Shown in pieces: positions 24,494 to 34,276 of a stretch of 51,857 bases of DNA; position 1 is the stretch's first letter; the number at the start of each line of letters is the position of its first letter. Source of the DNA: a virus; IMG/VR virus record IMGVR_UViG_3300042545_000475, positions 1-51,857 of that record, one strand, 5' to 3'. The position numbers were made by a program, and so were the translations under genes. The notes beneath the pieces are model-generated. The model was not told the origin of the DNA, searched no databases, and saw only the letters and a program-made list of their open reading frames with translations.

Positions 24494-27400
24494 ATGGCAC
24501 TGATTAAAGCAGACAGGGTTAAAGAATCATCGACAAGCACCGGGGCAAGCACTTTCGCATTAGCGGGTGCTTATACCGGGTTTCGATCATTTAGCTCTGT
24601 CTGCTCGGTTGGCGATACTTTTTACTATGTGATTGATTCTGACTTGGGCAGTGAATGGGAGACTGGATTAGGCACTTATTCGGCAGTCAATACGCTGACT
24701 CGCACAACAGTCCATTCATCGAGCAATTCTAATAATATCGTCACTTTCTCAGCCGGTACGAAAAATGTATACATTTCTCTTACCGGGAATCAGCTTGGAA
24801 CGCTCTCAACCTTAGCTGGCAGCGAAACGCTAACCAACAAAACCATCAACGCCAGTAATAACACCATCACCAATGTCTCACTCACCAGCGGAGTGACCGG
24901 CACTCTACCACTAGCAAACGGTGGCACAGGCACAACTACAGCACAGCTAGCAATTAACGCCCTAGCAGGTGCGGTTACCAGCGGCAGCTACTTGCGGGGC
25001 AACGGTACGAATGTTGTCATGGCAGCGATTCAGGCGGCTGATGTACCGACGCTGAATCAAAGCACGACCGGGACGGCATCAGGATCGGTAAGCGGGACGG
25101 CATCGTATCTGGCGAAGTTTACTGGTACTAATGTGGTTGGTAATTCGCAGATTGTTGACAATGCTACTGGTGTGGGTATCGGTGTAACTCCTAGCGTGGC
25201 GAAGTTTGAAGTATCTGCGGCAGAAAACGCCGATGCTTTTGCCTTGGCTCAATGGAAACTTTTGAAGTGGGATACAACCAGCCAGATAACTTTTGGAGGC
25301 TATGCAGCAGGTCAGTGGCAAGTACTTAAATTTTTTACAGCTGGTTCAGAAAGAGTCCGCATTGACGCATCTGGCAATGTAGGTATCGGCGCAGCTCCAG
25401 TTTCTGGATATACAGGGTATCGTCTACAAGTTGGCAATAGTGCTGATTCTCAAACACTTATCGCAATTGGCAACTCGACATCAGGTCTTGGCCCAACTAA
25501 TGGCCTGATCGTAGGCAATGACAGCGGCAACGCTTACCTGATGAACAGAGAGAATACTAGGCTTCGCATTGGCAATAATGGCAGCGATCACTTTGTAATT
25601 GATGCTACTGGCGTAGTAGGAGTTAACCAGTTTACGCCCGGCGCACAACTCCATGTCACCACCGCAGCAGCAACGACTAAGGGGCTGATAGTTCGTGGAG
25701 CATCAGCGCAGTCAGCGAATCTACAAGAGTGGCAGGACGATGCCGGAACCGTCTTGGCTACTGTCAACAGCGCAGGCGACTTTACAAATAGCAGCGGCTA
25801 CGGCTTATCAGAGAAATTTGGCTACTTAGCTACAGTTCTTGGTAATGCAGCGACAGCAATTGGCGGCGGAGCGTCGGCTAACTTTCGTTCAACTGCTGTT
25901 GGGACAAATGCTAATGCTTCTACTATCGACTTGGCAGTTGCCATTGGTTCAAATTCAAGTGTCACCGGCTCTGGCGCAGTCGCTATTGGCAGGGGGTCTA
26001 GTGCGAGTGGCCAGACTTCTATAGCGATTGGCATGTTCGCAACAGCAGCGACAGATCGCTCAATAGCGATCGGCTTTAGTGTTACAGCCAACGGCGGCAT
26101 ATCGATTGGCGGCGACGGCACTGGTCTGGGATATACAAGTTTTAATGCTTCAACCGACAACCTTGCGACAACAGGTGCAATAGATGTATATGCTGGTGAT
26201 GGTGTAAACAATGAAAATTTTAGCCGTCAGCACTCCATGCTCGGCACTTGGGCTACAGCGACATACGCTTCCAGAAAAGGGCGAGTACAGCTTCGTGTTA
26301 ATGATGCTAGTACGGATCGTGAAGCAATCCGATACGAGTCTGACGGTGCAAATGCACTGACTAGCATCGGTGGCAGTGCGATAATCGCCAACACTACGCT
26401 GGCAGTTCAGCCTGCTGTTTCTGGTAACAAGGGCATCGTCGTCAAGGGTGCTTCTGGGCAGTCTGCGAATCTGCTTGAGTTGCAGAATAGTGCCGGTACT
26501 GCGTTGGCTGTAGTTGGCGCATCTGGCAATGTAGGCATCGGCACGGCTTCGCCGGTTAGACTGTTGGATTTGTACAACGCAACGACCCCTGTCTTTGCGA
26601 TGCACAATTCAACCACCGGAACGGCAGACACAGACGGTTTCCTAATTTATCTTTCAGGCAGCAACTCTTTTATTCAAAACAAAGAATCTGCGGGGGTAAT
26701 GGGCTTCATTGTCGGCGGCGACACCGAAAGAATGCGTATTGACGCATCTGGCAATGTCGGCATTGGTACGACTTCGCCAAACTCCAAAGTTACCATCGGC
26801 GCAGATTTCGCATCCATAACAGGCATGACCATAGACACCGGAAACAGCACAGACTCCGGCTTGGTTATCAGAAAAGCCGCAAATAAACCAGCTTTTGGAG
26901 TTTTGGCTTGGGAAAGCGATGTTCTTTTAAGTGCTGGTATATATTATGACGGTGGAGCTTGGGTACATCATAATTCCACAGCCAACAATCAGTTATTTTC
27001 CCTTTCTCCGGGGACTGGCTCTACTTGGTACGCCAGCAATAACAGCACAGGCTCTTGGAATGTGGCCAACTCCATCACGCTGTGGAATGATGCTGGTACA
27101 TGGAGACAACCTGTTGATGCGGTCGGCACGGGTGGATCGACTGTCAATGCTTTGGGGACGGCACTGATACGCGTTTCGCCGTCGTCGCAAAACACCTTCG
27201 CCGCTCTTGAGCTTCGCACCCTCAACGCCGGGACCTACGGTGGCGCAGGATTGATGGCTGTCAACGACACCAACTACGACAGTAATCTTGTGTTCTACAC
27301 CAACCCCGCTAGCAGTACCACTCGCGCCGAGCGGATGCGAATCACCAAGAATGGTGATGTTGGGATCGGCACGACTTCTCCAAGCGACAAGCTCCATGTC

Positions 27401-29302
27401 ATCGGCAATGTCAGAGCGGGCAACTACACAGCGGGCGGTGGCACATACCTTGCTTTAACTGGAGACTTGCCGGGATACGCTAGCGGGACGTACCCAACGC
27501 TCAAGAGCGACGGCACTATTTACCTAAGCGCAAACGGAAAATATAGTGCTTATTTTGGCAGCGGTTCTAATACATTTGGCATCAATCGATTTTCAGATAA
27601 TTTATTGACCACCCTGCTGCATCCGGGAGGCACATCATACTTTACTGGTGGTAGCGTTGCGTTTGGAGCCACAACCGCACCTGCTGGTCAACTATATGTC
27701 GCACCTCAAGCCGCCGCAACAAAAGGTCTAGTAGTTCGTGGCGCATCGGCGCAGTCAGCGAATTTGCAAGAATGGCAGAGCAGTGCTGGGACTGTGCTTG
27801 CGTATGTCAATTCTGCTGGCGACATTGTAGGCGCAGGTATCTATGGCAGTTCTTTATATGCGCCAACCGCCTATACGGATTATTGGAGAGTAAGAAGCTT
27901 TTACCGTGCTGCTCCCACGACCGTTGGAAATTACATTGAAATTTGCAGCATCCAAGAAGGCGCCGGCATCTATGAAATTTATGCCACTTCGGAATACGGT
28001 GCTGGCATTGGCACTACTTCTAAGAAATATACTATTTCAACCACATTTGGTGCTTGGACTGGTCACACATTAACTCCAAGAGATATGATGCGGCAAAGTG
28101 GTTACACAACCAGTTTTGATTTTGAGTTAGAATTGCACAAAGTTGCGGCATATGATGTCAGACTGCGTCTGCGCAGGACAGCTGGAACTTCGGCTAGGTA
28201 TGTGACAATTACTGTTCAGCAGCAATTTTTAAATAACACTGATATTACTGCGTTGTCTGGGACCGGAACTTCTCCTTACGGCAGTCTTAGCCAAGGATTT
28301 CACATAGCACCATCAAACTACGCCTTGCCTGTTCCGGGCGGCTCTGGCGCTGGTAACGGCATAGCTTTTTACGCAGGGGCTGGAGAAACTGCTGGCGCAG
28401 GTGGCGGCATAACTCTGCAACCGGGTAATTCTGCTGGTGTAGCTGCCCCCGGTTTTATCAACCTTAACCTGCCTCAGCCAGCAGACGGTTCTCAGGCCAG
28501 TTGCGTTACTCTAGGCTTATACAAGACACATTACTTAACACGCACCGTGCCGATTACGGCTGGCGATTACGTTGAAATATGTGAAATACCTGATAACTGG
28601 GTTGGACGCATCAAGATCAGCATAATGACCTACCAGCACGCAGCTGAAGGCGGGTCATTCAAGTCTTATGATTTTTCCCCCACAGGACTGTATAATGCGT
28701 CCGGCATCATTCAGCCAATTGCACATAACGGTGCTAACGGCTGGGAACTAGAAAAGTATGTACCAAGCGTCACAATCGCCAGATTGCGAATTAGGCGTAC
28801 GGTAACAATTTCAGCGTCTCCAGCCTGCGATGCGTGGATTGTTATAGAGCGATTGGACTATAACAACTCATTATTGAAGTATTCAGGTACAGGCACATCT
28901 GCGGTAGCCAATACACTCCTAAGTAGCAGCCTAGTTGCTCAGACACTGATTCAACCCGGACCACCTGTGGCCAATAACGGCGCAGGTAAAGACATCACGG
29001 TTCGAGGCGGCAACGCAGCAGGCACAGGTGCTGGTGGCAGTATCCTGCTTCAGGCTGGAGCGTTTTCTACTAGCGGCAGCAATGGCAAAGTTATTGTGCG
29101 TGGACTGGCGAGTAATACTGCGAATCTGCAAGAGTGGCAGAACAATGCTGGTTCAGTTTTATCTGCTGTAAAATCAGACGGTTCAATTCAACCCGCAAGC
29201 ATGGCTGATTCAGCAGCTACGAATAACTCAATTTACTATTCAACTACAGCGTCAAAGTTGGTTTACAAGGATGCTGCTGGGACTGTTAATAACCTTTATT
29301 AA
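24494..29302 (+). CDS. Giant tail fibre with YadA-like head repeats
   Basis: A 1602-residue fibre. Residues 1-100 form an attachment domain (ALIKADRVKESS, VNTLTRTTVHSSS). Four copies of an ANLQEWQ/ANLLELQ strand-loop unit lie near residues 410, 655, 1090 and 1550, and several 'SGNVGIGTxSP' trimerising-type units occur at about 290, 680, 755 and 955. Residues about 450-545 are YadA/trimeric-autotransporter-like head repeats (AVAIGSNSSVTGSGA, VAIGRGSSASG, SIAIGFSVTANG). The C-terminus is a short SIYYSTTASKLVYKDAAG end with no obvious intramolecular chaperone. It probably trimerises and binds the host surface. The gene starts 16 bases after the previous stop. Confidence 0.85.
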   Translation: MALIKADRVKESSTSTGASTFALAGAYTGFRSFSSVCSVGDTFYYVIDSDLGSEWETGLGTYSAVNTLTRTTVHSSSNSNNIVTFSAGTKNVYISLTGNQLGTLSTLAGSETLTNKTINASNNTITNVSLTSGVTGTLPLANGGTGTTTAQLAINALAGAVTSGSYLRGNGTNVVMAAIQAADVPTLNQSTTGTASGSVSGTASYLAKFTGTNVVGNSQIVDNATGVGIGVTPSVAKFEVSAAENADAFALAQWKLLKWDTTSQITFGGYAAGQWQVLKFFTAGSERVRIDASGNVGIGAAPVSGYTGYRLQVGNSADSQTLIAIGNSTSGLGPTNGLIVGNDSGNAYLMNRENTRLRIGNNGSDHFVIDATGVVGVNQFTPGAQLHVTTAAATTKGLIVRGASAQSANLQEWQDDAGTVLATVNSAGDFTNSSGYGLSEKFGYLATVLGNAATAIGGGASANFRSTAVGTNANASTIDLAVAIGSNSSVTGSGAVAIGRGSSASGQTSIAIGMFATAATDRSIAIGFSVTANGGISIGGDGTGLGYTSFNASTDNLATTGAIDVYAGDGVNNENFSRQHSMLGTWATATYASRKGRVQLRVNDASTDREAIRYESDGANALTSIGGSAIIANTTLAVQPAVSGNKGIVVKGASGQSANLLELQNSAGTALAVVGASGNVGIGTASPVRLLDLYNATTPVFAMHNSTTGTADTDGFLIYLSGSNSFIQNKESAGVMGFIVGGDTERMRIDASGNVGIGTTSPNSKVTIGADFASITGMTIDTGNSTDSGLVIRKAANKPAFGVLAWESDVLLSAGIYYDGGAWVHHNSTANNQLFSLSPGTGSTWYASNNSTGSWNVANSITLWNDAGTWRQPVDAVGTGGSTVNALGTALIRVSPSSQNTFAALELRTLNAGTYGGAGLMAVNDTNYDSNLVFYTNPASSTTRAERMRITKNGDVGIGTTSPSDKLHVIGNVRAGNYTAGGGTYLALTGDLPGYASGTYPTLKSDGTIYLSANGKYSAYFGSGSNTFGINRFSDNLLTTLLHPGGTSYFTGGSVAFGATTAPAGQLYVAPQAAATKGLVVRGASAQSANLQEWQSSAGTVLAYVNSAGDIVGAGIYGSSLYAPTAYTDYWRVRSFYRAAPTTVGNYIEICSIQEGAGIYEIYATSEYGAGIGTTSKKYTISTTFGAWTGHTLTPRDMMRQSGYTTSFDFELELHKVAAYDVRLRLRRTAGTSARYVTITVQQQFLNNTDITALSGTGTSPYGSLSQGFHIAPSNYALPVPGGSGAGNGIAFYAGAGETAGAGGGITLQPGNSAGVAAPGFINLNLPQPADGSQASCVTLGLYKTHYLTRTVPITAGDYVEICEIPDNWVGRIKISIMTYQHAAEGGSFKSYDFSPTGLYNASGIIQPIAHNGANGWELEKYVPSVTIARLRIRRTVTISASPACDAWIVIERLDYNNSLLKYSGTGTSAVANTLLSSSLVAQTLIQPGPPVANNGAGKDITVRGGNAAGTGAGGSILLQAGAFSTSGSNGKVIVRGLASNTANLQEWQNNAGSVLSAVKSDGSIQPASMADSAATNNSIYYSTTASKLVYKDAAGTVNNLY

Positions 29303-29313
29303 GGAGTTTTCTA

Positions 29314-29673
29314 ATGCCTGATCCAGAAGTAAACGCTGTAATGCCTGACTTTCCTCCAGTTCCTGCTGCTGATCCAGTAGTCACTCCACCAGTACCGGAA
29401 GAGACTCAGGATGTATGGGGTCTAGATTACCAGCATATTCGCCGGTATGAAGTCGAGGGCGGATTCAAGTTTGAGCTATACACTATTTGGTCTTTGGGCC
29501 GAATGTCAGCTACCGGAGTTTGGACTCCAGCTAAGCCAGAAAACAAAAAGAATGTTGTTATAGCCGATATGCTGTCGCCAACTTCTCTAGACGAAAATCC
29601 TGAGATCGGTGCAATTGCAACGCCGTTTTTTACTAACCTTGCATCTCTATGTAAGCGAGTTGGCAACCTGTGA
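29314..29673 (+). CDS. Small fibre-associated protein
   Basis: A 119-residue protein with a Pro/Val-rich N-terminus (PDFPPVPAADPVVTPPVPE) and a C-terminal domain (DYQHIRRYEVEGGFKFELY). AAGGAG lies nine to ten bases before the ATG. No family recognised; a chaperone or adaptor for the fibre is possible by position. Confidence 0.65.
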   Translation: MPDPEVNAVMPDFPPVPAADPVVTPPVPEETQDVWGLDYQHIRRYEVEGGFKFELYTIWSLGRMSATGVWTPAKPENKKNVVIADMLSPTSLDENPEIGAIATPFFTNLASLCKRVGNL

Positions 29674-29681
29674 GGTAGTCA

Positions 29682-30863
29682 ATGCTTGGCGGTTATTCAC
29701 TAGCAAAAGCACCATTAGCAAGCCTCGGTTCAACCGGGGCTAATGCTATTGGTGCGTTTGTTTCGTTGGCTTTAACCGTCCAGTCTGGAGCGGCAACTGG
29801 TGCTGCTTTGGCTTCAGGCCTGTCGAATTCATTAGCAGCATCAAAACAACTTGGAACAGCAACTGGAACAGCAGCGGCTTCAGGCCAATCAAATAATCTT
29901 GCTGTATCTACTCAATCAGGCAGCGCATCTGGAGCGGCATCAGTTTCGGGACTATCCAACAGCCTAACAGTATCAAAACAACTTGGTTCTGCTACAGGAA
30001 CGGCATCAGCTAGTGGTCTATCTAATTCGTTGCCGTTATCGCCTCTGTCTGGATCATCAAGCGGTTCTTCGTCTGCATCTGGATTATCTAGCAGCCTGAC
30101 GATCTCAAAACAGCTGGGATCGGCGACAGGAGCAGCATTGGCATCTGGGCAGTCCAGTAACATAGTCATCGCCAAGCTTGATGGCTCATCGTCTGCGTCT
30201 GGTAACGCATCCGGCCAATCAAATAATCTTGCCATAGTTAAACTTGACGGCTCATCATCTGGGTCAGCTAATGCATCTGGAATAACCCAGAACATTACCT
30301 TGGTTAAGATGAATGGTTTTTCAACTGGAAGTGCGGTTACTTCCGGTTTAATAACCAGCATTGCATTGACTCGCCAGTTGGGATCAGGTTTTGGATCAGC
30401 GCAGGCATCAGGCCTGATGCAGTCAATTACAATATCGCCCGTACCATCAGGCTCTGCGATTGGTTCGGCGTCTGCCAGCGGCCTATCTAATGCCCTGATT
30501 TTGGCTCCTGTAGGCGGATTTGGGTCCGGGTCAGCCGTTACATCCGGCGAGATGAAATCGCTGGTCCTGTTGCCGTTTTTTGGCGCTGGTTCTGGAAGCG
30601 CAGTGGCCCTGTCAAATATGCTGCCACTTGTGCTGCAGCCGCTAGACGGTTCGGCAATTGGCACAATTATTTCGCTGCGTGCGTTCTCAGCATTATCAGA
30701 CTTCCTCACGCACTCTGTGTCAGTCACAGACTTTTTAATAAGCAGGTCAGACTTGGCAGACTCTACTACAGTCACACTGTCTACGGGCGATTCGCTTGTC
30801 ACATCAGTTGGCATGTCTGACGGCATTGTCAACACAATCGGTATTGCGGAGGGTGCTGAATAA
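29682..30863 (+). CDS. Repetitive Gly/Ser/Ala fibre protein
   Basis: A 393-residue protein. Residues about 25-320 consist of about 13 copies of a 22-residue unit with the pattern S-hydrophobic-x-Val-x-Lys/Pro-x-x-GSxxGxAxASGLSN (for example SLTVSKQLGSATGTASASG). The remaining 75 residues are a Ser/Thr/Asp-rich non-repeat tail. Regular 22-residue glycine-serine repeats suggest a solenoid, perhaps a fibre shaft. The base repeats are diverged enough to be coding, not simple satellite DNA. A TAATG overlap starts the next gene. Confidence 0.75.
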   Translation: MLGGYSLAKAPLASLGSTGANAIGAFVSLALTVQSGAATGAALASGLSNSLAASKQLGTATGTAAASGQSNNLAVSTQSGSASGAASVSGLSNSLTVSKQLGSATGTASASGLSNSLPLSPLSGSSSGSSSASGLSSSLTISKQLGSATGAALASGQSSNIVIAKLDGSSSASGNASGQSNNLAIVKLDGSSSGSANASGITQNITLVKMNGFSTGSAVTSGLITSIALTRQLGSGFGSAQASGLMQSITISPVPSGSAIGSASASGLSNALILAPVGGFGSGSAVTSGEMKSLVLLPFFGAGSGSAVALSNMLPLVLQPLDGSAIGTIISLRAFSALSDFLTHSVSVTDFLISRSDLADSTTVTLSTGDSLVTSVGMSDGIVNTIGIAEGAE

Positions 30864-31150
30864 TGCCATACGACATTGGCGATGCAATCAGGCTTCAGGC
30901 GACATTCAGAGACGCAAGTAACAACTTGGTCGATCCAACCACTGTGACGATTGGCTACAGGACACCAGCCGGTGTCTTGACCGAATACATATACGGTGTC
31001 AGCCCGCAAGTCGAACACCCAAGTGCTGGCGTGTATTTCGTTGTGCTGATACCTTCCATGGAAGGCCTGTATTGGTATAGGTACTCATCCACTGGAACAT
31101 ACGCATCGGCTGAAGAGCGTGCGTTTTATGTGAACCCAAAGAAAGCCTAG
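30863..31150 (+). CDS. Small beta-sandwich tail protein
   Basis: A 95-residue protein starting at an ATG overlapping the previous stop. The pattern GDAIRLQATFRDASNNLVDPTTV, YIYGVSPQVEHPSAGVYFVVL and a final strand YRYSSTGTYASAEERAFYV resembles an Ig-like or beta-sandwich domain used in fibres. Function unknown beyond that. Confidence 0.65.
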   Translation: MPYDIGDAIRLQATFRDASNNLVDPTTVTIGYRTPAGVLTEYIYGVSPQVEHPSAGVYFVVLIPSMEGLYWYRYSSTGTYASAEERAFYVNPKKA

Positions 31151-31159
31151 GAGAATGAC

Positions 31160-31675
31160 ATGGCAGGTAAAAAGATCAACCAGCTTGATGTTAAAGTACC
31201 AGTACCAACAGACCTTGTTGCTGTAGGGGATCAATTCACCGGGGTGGCCGGTAAATCCACTTGTAAGCAGGTCGTATTTGCAGGGATAAACCAGAATGCG
31301 ATGCTTATTACCAATTCATCATTTGCATACACAACCGGCTTTTTAAATCTAGTTAGCAATGCCAACAATTTGTCTCTTGGCAACGAAACAGTTCACAGGT
31401 GCTTTTCTTCTGGAAATTACGACATTACGGGAATTGCTCCACCTACAGTCGGTCCATTAGTTCCGGGTCCGGGCACCCATTTGGACGGGAGAATTATTTA
31501 TCTGATCAATACTGGAAACAGCAATATTTCACTGAAGAATCAAGACGCTTTAAGCACGGCAACCAATCGATTTATTACGCACAATGGTAATCATATCACA
31601 CTTGGTTCCGGCCATATAGTCATGGCCTTTTATGACATAGGCATTACTCGTTGGCGCATTTGGGATTTAACCTAA
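31160..31675 (+). CDS. Tail fibre tip-like protein
   Basis: A 171-residue protein with a beta-rich C-terminal half (DGRIIYLINTGNSNISL, HITLGSGHIVMAFYDIGITRWRIW) typical of receptor-binding tips that end in a trimeric 'TxRWxxW' fold. The N-terminal KKINQLDVKVPVPTDLVAVGD resembles an attachment segment. AGGAGA precedes the ATG. Its TAA overlaps the HNH gene start. Confidence 0.72.
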   Translation: MAGKKINQLDVKVPVPTDLVAVGDQFTGVAGKSTCKQVVFAGINQNAMLITNSSFAYTTGFLNLVSNANNLSLGNETVHRCFSSGNYDITGIAPPTVGPLVPGPGTHLDGRIIYLINTGNSNISLKNQDALSTATNRFITHNGNHITLGSGHIVMAFYDIGITRWRIWDLT

Positions 31676-32001
31676 TGGGCTGGATTGCAAATCTATTCGG
31701 TCAGAATCCAGTCTGGGAAGGCGCACCTCGCTCTCCCAAATGGGGTGCGCTGCGTAACAGGTTTGTCAAAGAAAACCCGTTCTGTGCTGGTTGCGGCGAC
31801 ATCAAGGACCTGACCGTACACCACATAATCCCGTTCCATGTCCGCAAGGACTTGGAACTAGACGAGTGCAATCTGGTAAGCGTGTGCAACGATTGCCACT
31901 GGAATATCTGCCACTTGCGGGATTGGCGCATGGTCAATTCGCACTGCCTTGATGACCTGCTGGCTTACAAGATTCGGTACTCTGAAGCGAGAGTCAAATA
32001 A
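31675..32001 (+). CDS. HNH endonuclease
   Basis: A 108-residue protein with an HNH fold: a zinc-type pair CAGCG at about residues 35-39, the HHIIP motif near 50-54, CNLVSVCNDCH near 70-80 ending in WN..H. HNH proteins near head/terminase genes often help cleave DNA at packaging; here it is at the end of the tail module instead, so a homing or free-standing role is also possible. Start chosen at the ATG overlapping the tip gene stop (TAATG). Confidence 0.88.
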   Translation: MGWIANLFGQNPVWEGAPRSPKWGALRNRFVKENPFCAGCGDIKDLTVHHIIPFHVRKDLELDECNLVSVCNDCHWNICHLRDWRMVNSHCLDDLLAYKIRYSEARVK

Positions 32002-32070
32002 GCTCTGACTTGAGAAGTGGGCCGGTTTCAATCAAAATGACATTAGGTGATCGTAAAACTGGAGCCGCCC

Positions 32071-32772
32071 ATGCTGAGTACATTTGCAGTAGCACTGCTG
32101 ACATTTGCCGAGATCAAGGCACCGGCTGAGGTCAAAACGCCGTGCAACCGACTGGCCAGAATTGAAGTCTCTTCAACCGGCAAGAACACCATTTTGATTC
32201 CGCCCCGTGGTGATTGTGACGCTTTCCAAGAGGTTGGCCCCTCTGGAAAGCTGTCATTCCGGGTAATTTGCTACAAGCCCGGCAAGTACTACCTGCACTT
32301 CGTGACTGTGGAGGGTGATGTGCCCGTGACCGCCACCACTGAGATCATAGCAGGCGATGGGAATACTCCAATTCCACCACCAGACCCCACACCCGGACCT
32401 GTCCCCACACCTCCGACACCAACACCAACACCGCCAGTGAGTGAGTGGGAGGCAACGCTCCGGGCCATCTACGGCGCTGATCAGAACGCCAACAAGTATA
32501 CCCACAGGGGATACCTTGCTGCGGCTCTGCGTCAGGCAGCAAAGCTTTGTAATGATCAGACCCTGAAGACTGCTGATCAGTTGTACACTGGTATCAAGTC
32601 GATTCAGACCGGCATCCCGACTGACAGTTTGCAGGCGCTCCGTGCGACCGTGTCCGACAAGCTTGCGGCAAGCCTTCCAGAGGAGCCTGATGCATTGCTG
32701 ACCCCAGCAGTCCGCAGCGCAACCGAAGACTTTCTGGCACGATCTGCGGCCATTTTGGAGGCAATCAAGTGA
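32071..32772 (+). CDS. Secreted Pro-rich linker protein
   Basis: A 233-residue protein with an N-terminal hydrophobic segment (LSTFAVALLTFA) like a signal peptide, then a domain with two Cys (TPCNRLARIEV, DCDAFQE, ICYKPGKYYLHF), a proline-rich linker of PTP/PPP repeats near residues 110-135, and a helical C-terminal part (WEATLRAIYGADQNANKYTHRG). Secreted or surface-anchored proteins of this architecture are common in planctomycetal genomes, which is one of the host hints. GGAG precedes the ATG at 32071. It overlaps the peptidase gene at the end. Confidence 0.65.
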   Translation: MLSTFAVALLTFAEIKAPAEVKTPCNRLARIEVSSTGKNTILIPPRGDCDAFQEVGPSGKLSFRVICYKPGKYYLHFVTVEGDVPVTATTEIIAGDGNTPIPPPDPTPGPVPTPPTPTPTPPVSEWEATLRAIYGADQNANKYTHRGYLAAALRQAAKLCNDQTLKTADQLYTGIKSIQTGIPTDSLQALRATVSDKLAASLPEEPDALLTPAVRSATEDFLARSAAILEAIK

Positions 32773-33680
32773 GCGACATGCTGCCATTTACGCAGGGCTG
32801 GGTTGAAGACGAGCGTGCGGTTGATGAATTCCTTGGTGAATTAGCCTTTCCTGTATTCGGCGACACGCCAGCAGGCCAAGACGCTGAGGCAATCCCTGAC
32901 AAGGTTTTCCTGTGGGATGCCTGCCGCAAGGTCACAGGCGACATACTACCGGCAAGGAACCAAGGGTCAGTGGGCAGTTGCGTGAGCTTCGGAACCGTGG
33001 CCGCAATTGAGCATGTGATGTGTGCCGAGATTGCTGCGGGTGAGCGTGAGACTTTCAAGCCGTTGGTTCAAGAGTACTGCTACGGTGGATCACGGGTTGA
33101 GATCGGCGGAAAAAGGCTGCGTGGCGATGGTTCGGTTGGTGCTTGGGCTGCGAAGTTCTGCACCCAGTACGGCATCCTTGCCCGTGGCATGTACTTCAAT
33201 GGCAAGTACGATTTGAACGCCTACAACGAGGCACGGTGTCGGCAATGGGGTTCCACTGGAGCGCCTGACGACCTTGAGCCGGTTTCCAAAATTAACACTA
33301 TCACTAACGCCACACTGGTTCAAAGCTTCGACGAGGCGTGCAAGGCACTTGCGTCCGGCTATGCGATTTCATTATGCAGCAACCGTGGGTTTGCCATGCG
33401 GCGTGATGAGCAGGGGTTCGCAGGCCCGTCCGGCGTGTGGAATCACTGCATGGCCTTGGTTGGCTACAAGAAGTCTAATCGTGCGGGCGGCTTTATCCTG
33501 AACAGTTGGGGCGCTTCGGCGCACACCGGGCCGATAGGCGAAGGCAACCCCAGCCCCGCAGGCTTCTGGGCCGATGCGGATGTGGTTGATAAAATGCTCA
33601 AGCAGAAGGACAGCTGGGCCTTCGCTGGCGTGAATGGTTTTACAACCCGGCGCATCAACTGGAGAGACTTGACATGGTGA
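32769..33680 (+). CDS. Papain-like C1 cysteine peptidase
   Basis: A 303-residue protein with the full papain-family catalytic set: Gln65 and Cys71 in RNQGSVGSCVSF, His226 in WNHCMALVGY, and Asn245 in LNSWG. The N-terminus lacks a clear signal peptide. It could be a lysis-associated peptidase that attacks host envelope or surface proteins, or a virion-associated enzyme. The start is GTG at 32769 with GGAGG eight bases upstream, overlapping the previous stop (GTGA). Its end overlaps the next gene by seven bases. Confidence 0.85.
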   Translation: MSDMLPFTQGWVEDERAVDEFLGELAFPVFGDTPAGQDAEAIPDKVFLWDACRKVTGDILPARNQGSVGSCVSFGTVAAIEHVMCAEIAAGERETFKPLVQEYCYGGSRVEIGGKRLRGDGSVGAWAAKFCTQYGILARGMYFNGKYDLNAYNEARCRQWGSTGAPDDLEPVSKINTITNATLVQSFDEACKALASGYAISLCSNRGFAMRRDEQGFAGPSGVWNHCMALVGYKKSNRAGGFILNSWGASAHTGPIGEGNPSPAGFWADADVVDKMLKQKDSWAFAGVNGFTTRRINWRDLTW

Positions 33681-33982
33681 CCACATACCCAACCGATCTT
33701 CCTCTGGAAAGCATCGGCCTGTTGAAAGACGCTCTTCTCAATCGTGGACCCGGCAGGAACGCCGTGATCCATGCTGCGTGGGAGGTTGCAGGCTACGGCC
33801 TTGGATACACCATGCCCGTCGAGGTGGTCATGGGCGCTGGCCAGATGGGCGATGTCGAGGCCCTTGATGCGGCGCTGAATGCGTCCGACGACCCGGAGGC
33901 GAAGGCCTTCCTGCCGCCAATCGTGATCACCACCCTGATTAGCCTGTCAATTCGGCTAATCAAAAAGTACTTGGAATCCTGA
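33674..33982 (+). CDS. Small membrane-associated protein in peptidase cluster
   Basis: A 102-residue protein overlapping the peptidase stop. An amphipathic/helical N-terminus is followed by VMGAGQMGDVEALDAALNASDD and a C-terminal hydrophobic stretch (LPPIVITTLISLSIRLIKKYL) like a membrane anchor. It may serve with the peptidase in lysis or immunity; no family recognised. Confidence 0.6.
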   Translation: MVTTYPTDLPLESIGLLKDALLNRGPGRNAVIHAAWEVAGYGLGYTMPVEVVMGAGQMGDVEALDAALNASDDPEAKAFLPPIVITTLISLSIRLIKKYLES

Positions 33983-34009
33983 CAGGCTCCCGCCCGTGGA
34001 GAGTGTTTC

Positions 34010-34276
34010 ATGGAAACTGGTGATTTCGGCAGCTTGGCTGAGAAAATCGGCGTGGCTGGTGCGGCAATCGCAGCCGTGGGCGGCGCTCTGTGGAAGTTCT
34101 TCTCGCTAATTGCGGGGAGGCACTTCAAGTTCCTCGACCGGCTTGAGGTGACGCTCGACAAAGTCGAGGTCAACCTTGACAAGATGACGCTCAACCAAGA
34201 GCGAATAGCAGAGCGACTTGGGAGGATTTCAAACCCCAAGACCAAGATGATAAAACCAGATCAGGCAAGTAGCTAA
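34010..34276 (+). CDS. Holin-like small membrane protein
   Basis: An 88-residue protein with a single glycine-alanine-rich hydrophobic segment at about residues 14-35 (GVAGAAIAAVGGALW, FFSLIAG) followed by a charged coiled-coil (LDRLEVTLDKVEVNLDKM). Holin-like size, but only one membrane span; it could equally be an inner spanin. GGAGAG precedes the ATG. Its stop overlaps the stop of the convergent lipoprotein gene. Confidence 0.6.
   Translation: METGDFGSLAEKIGVAGAAIAAVGGALWKFFSLIAGRHFKFLDRLEVTLDKVEVNLDKMTLNQERIAERLGRISNPKTKMIKPDQASS

Noticed and set aside
29912-31018. Long antisense ORF over the repeated Gly/Ser gene
   Set aside because: A mirror frame caused by the repeats; it is Asp/Pro-rich and has no start signals consistent with a gene.
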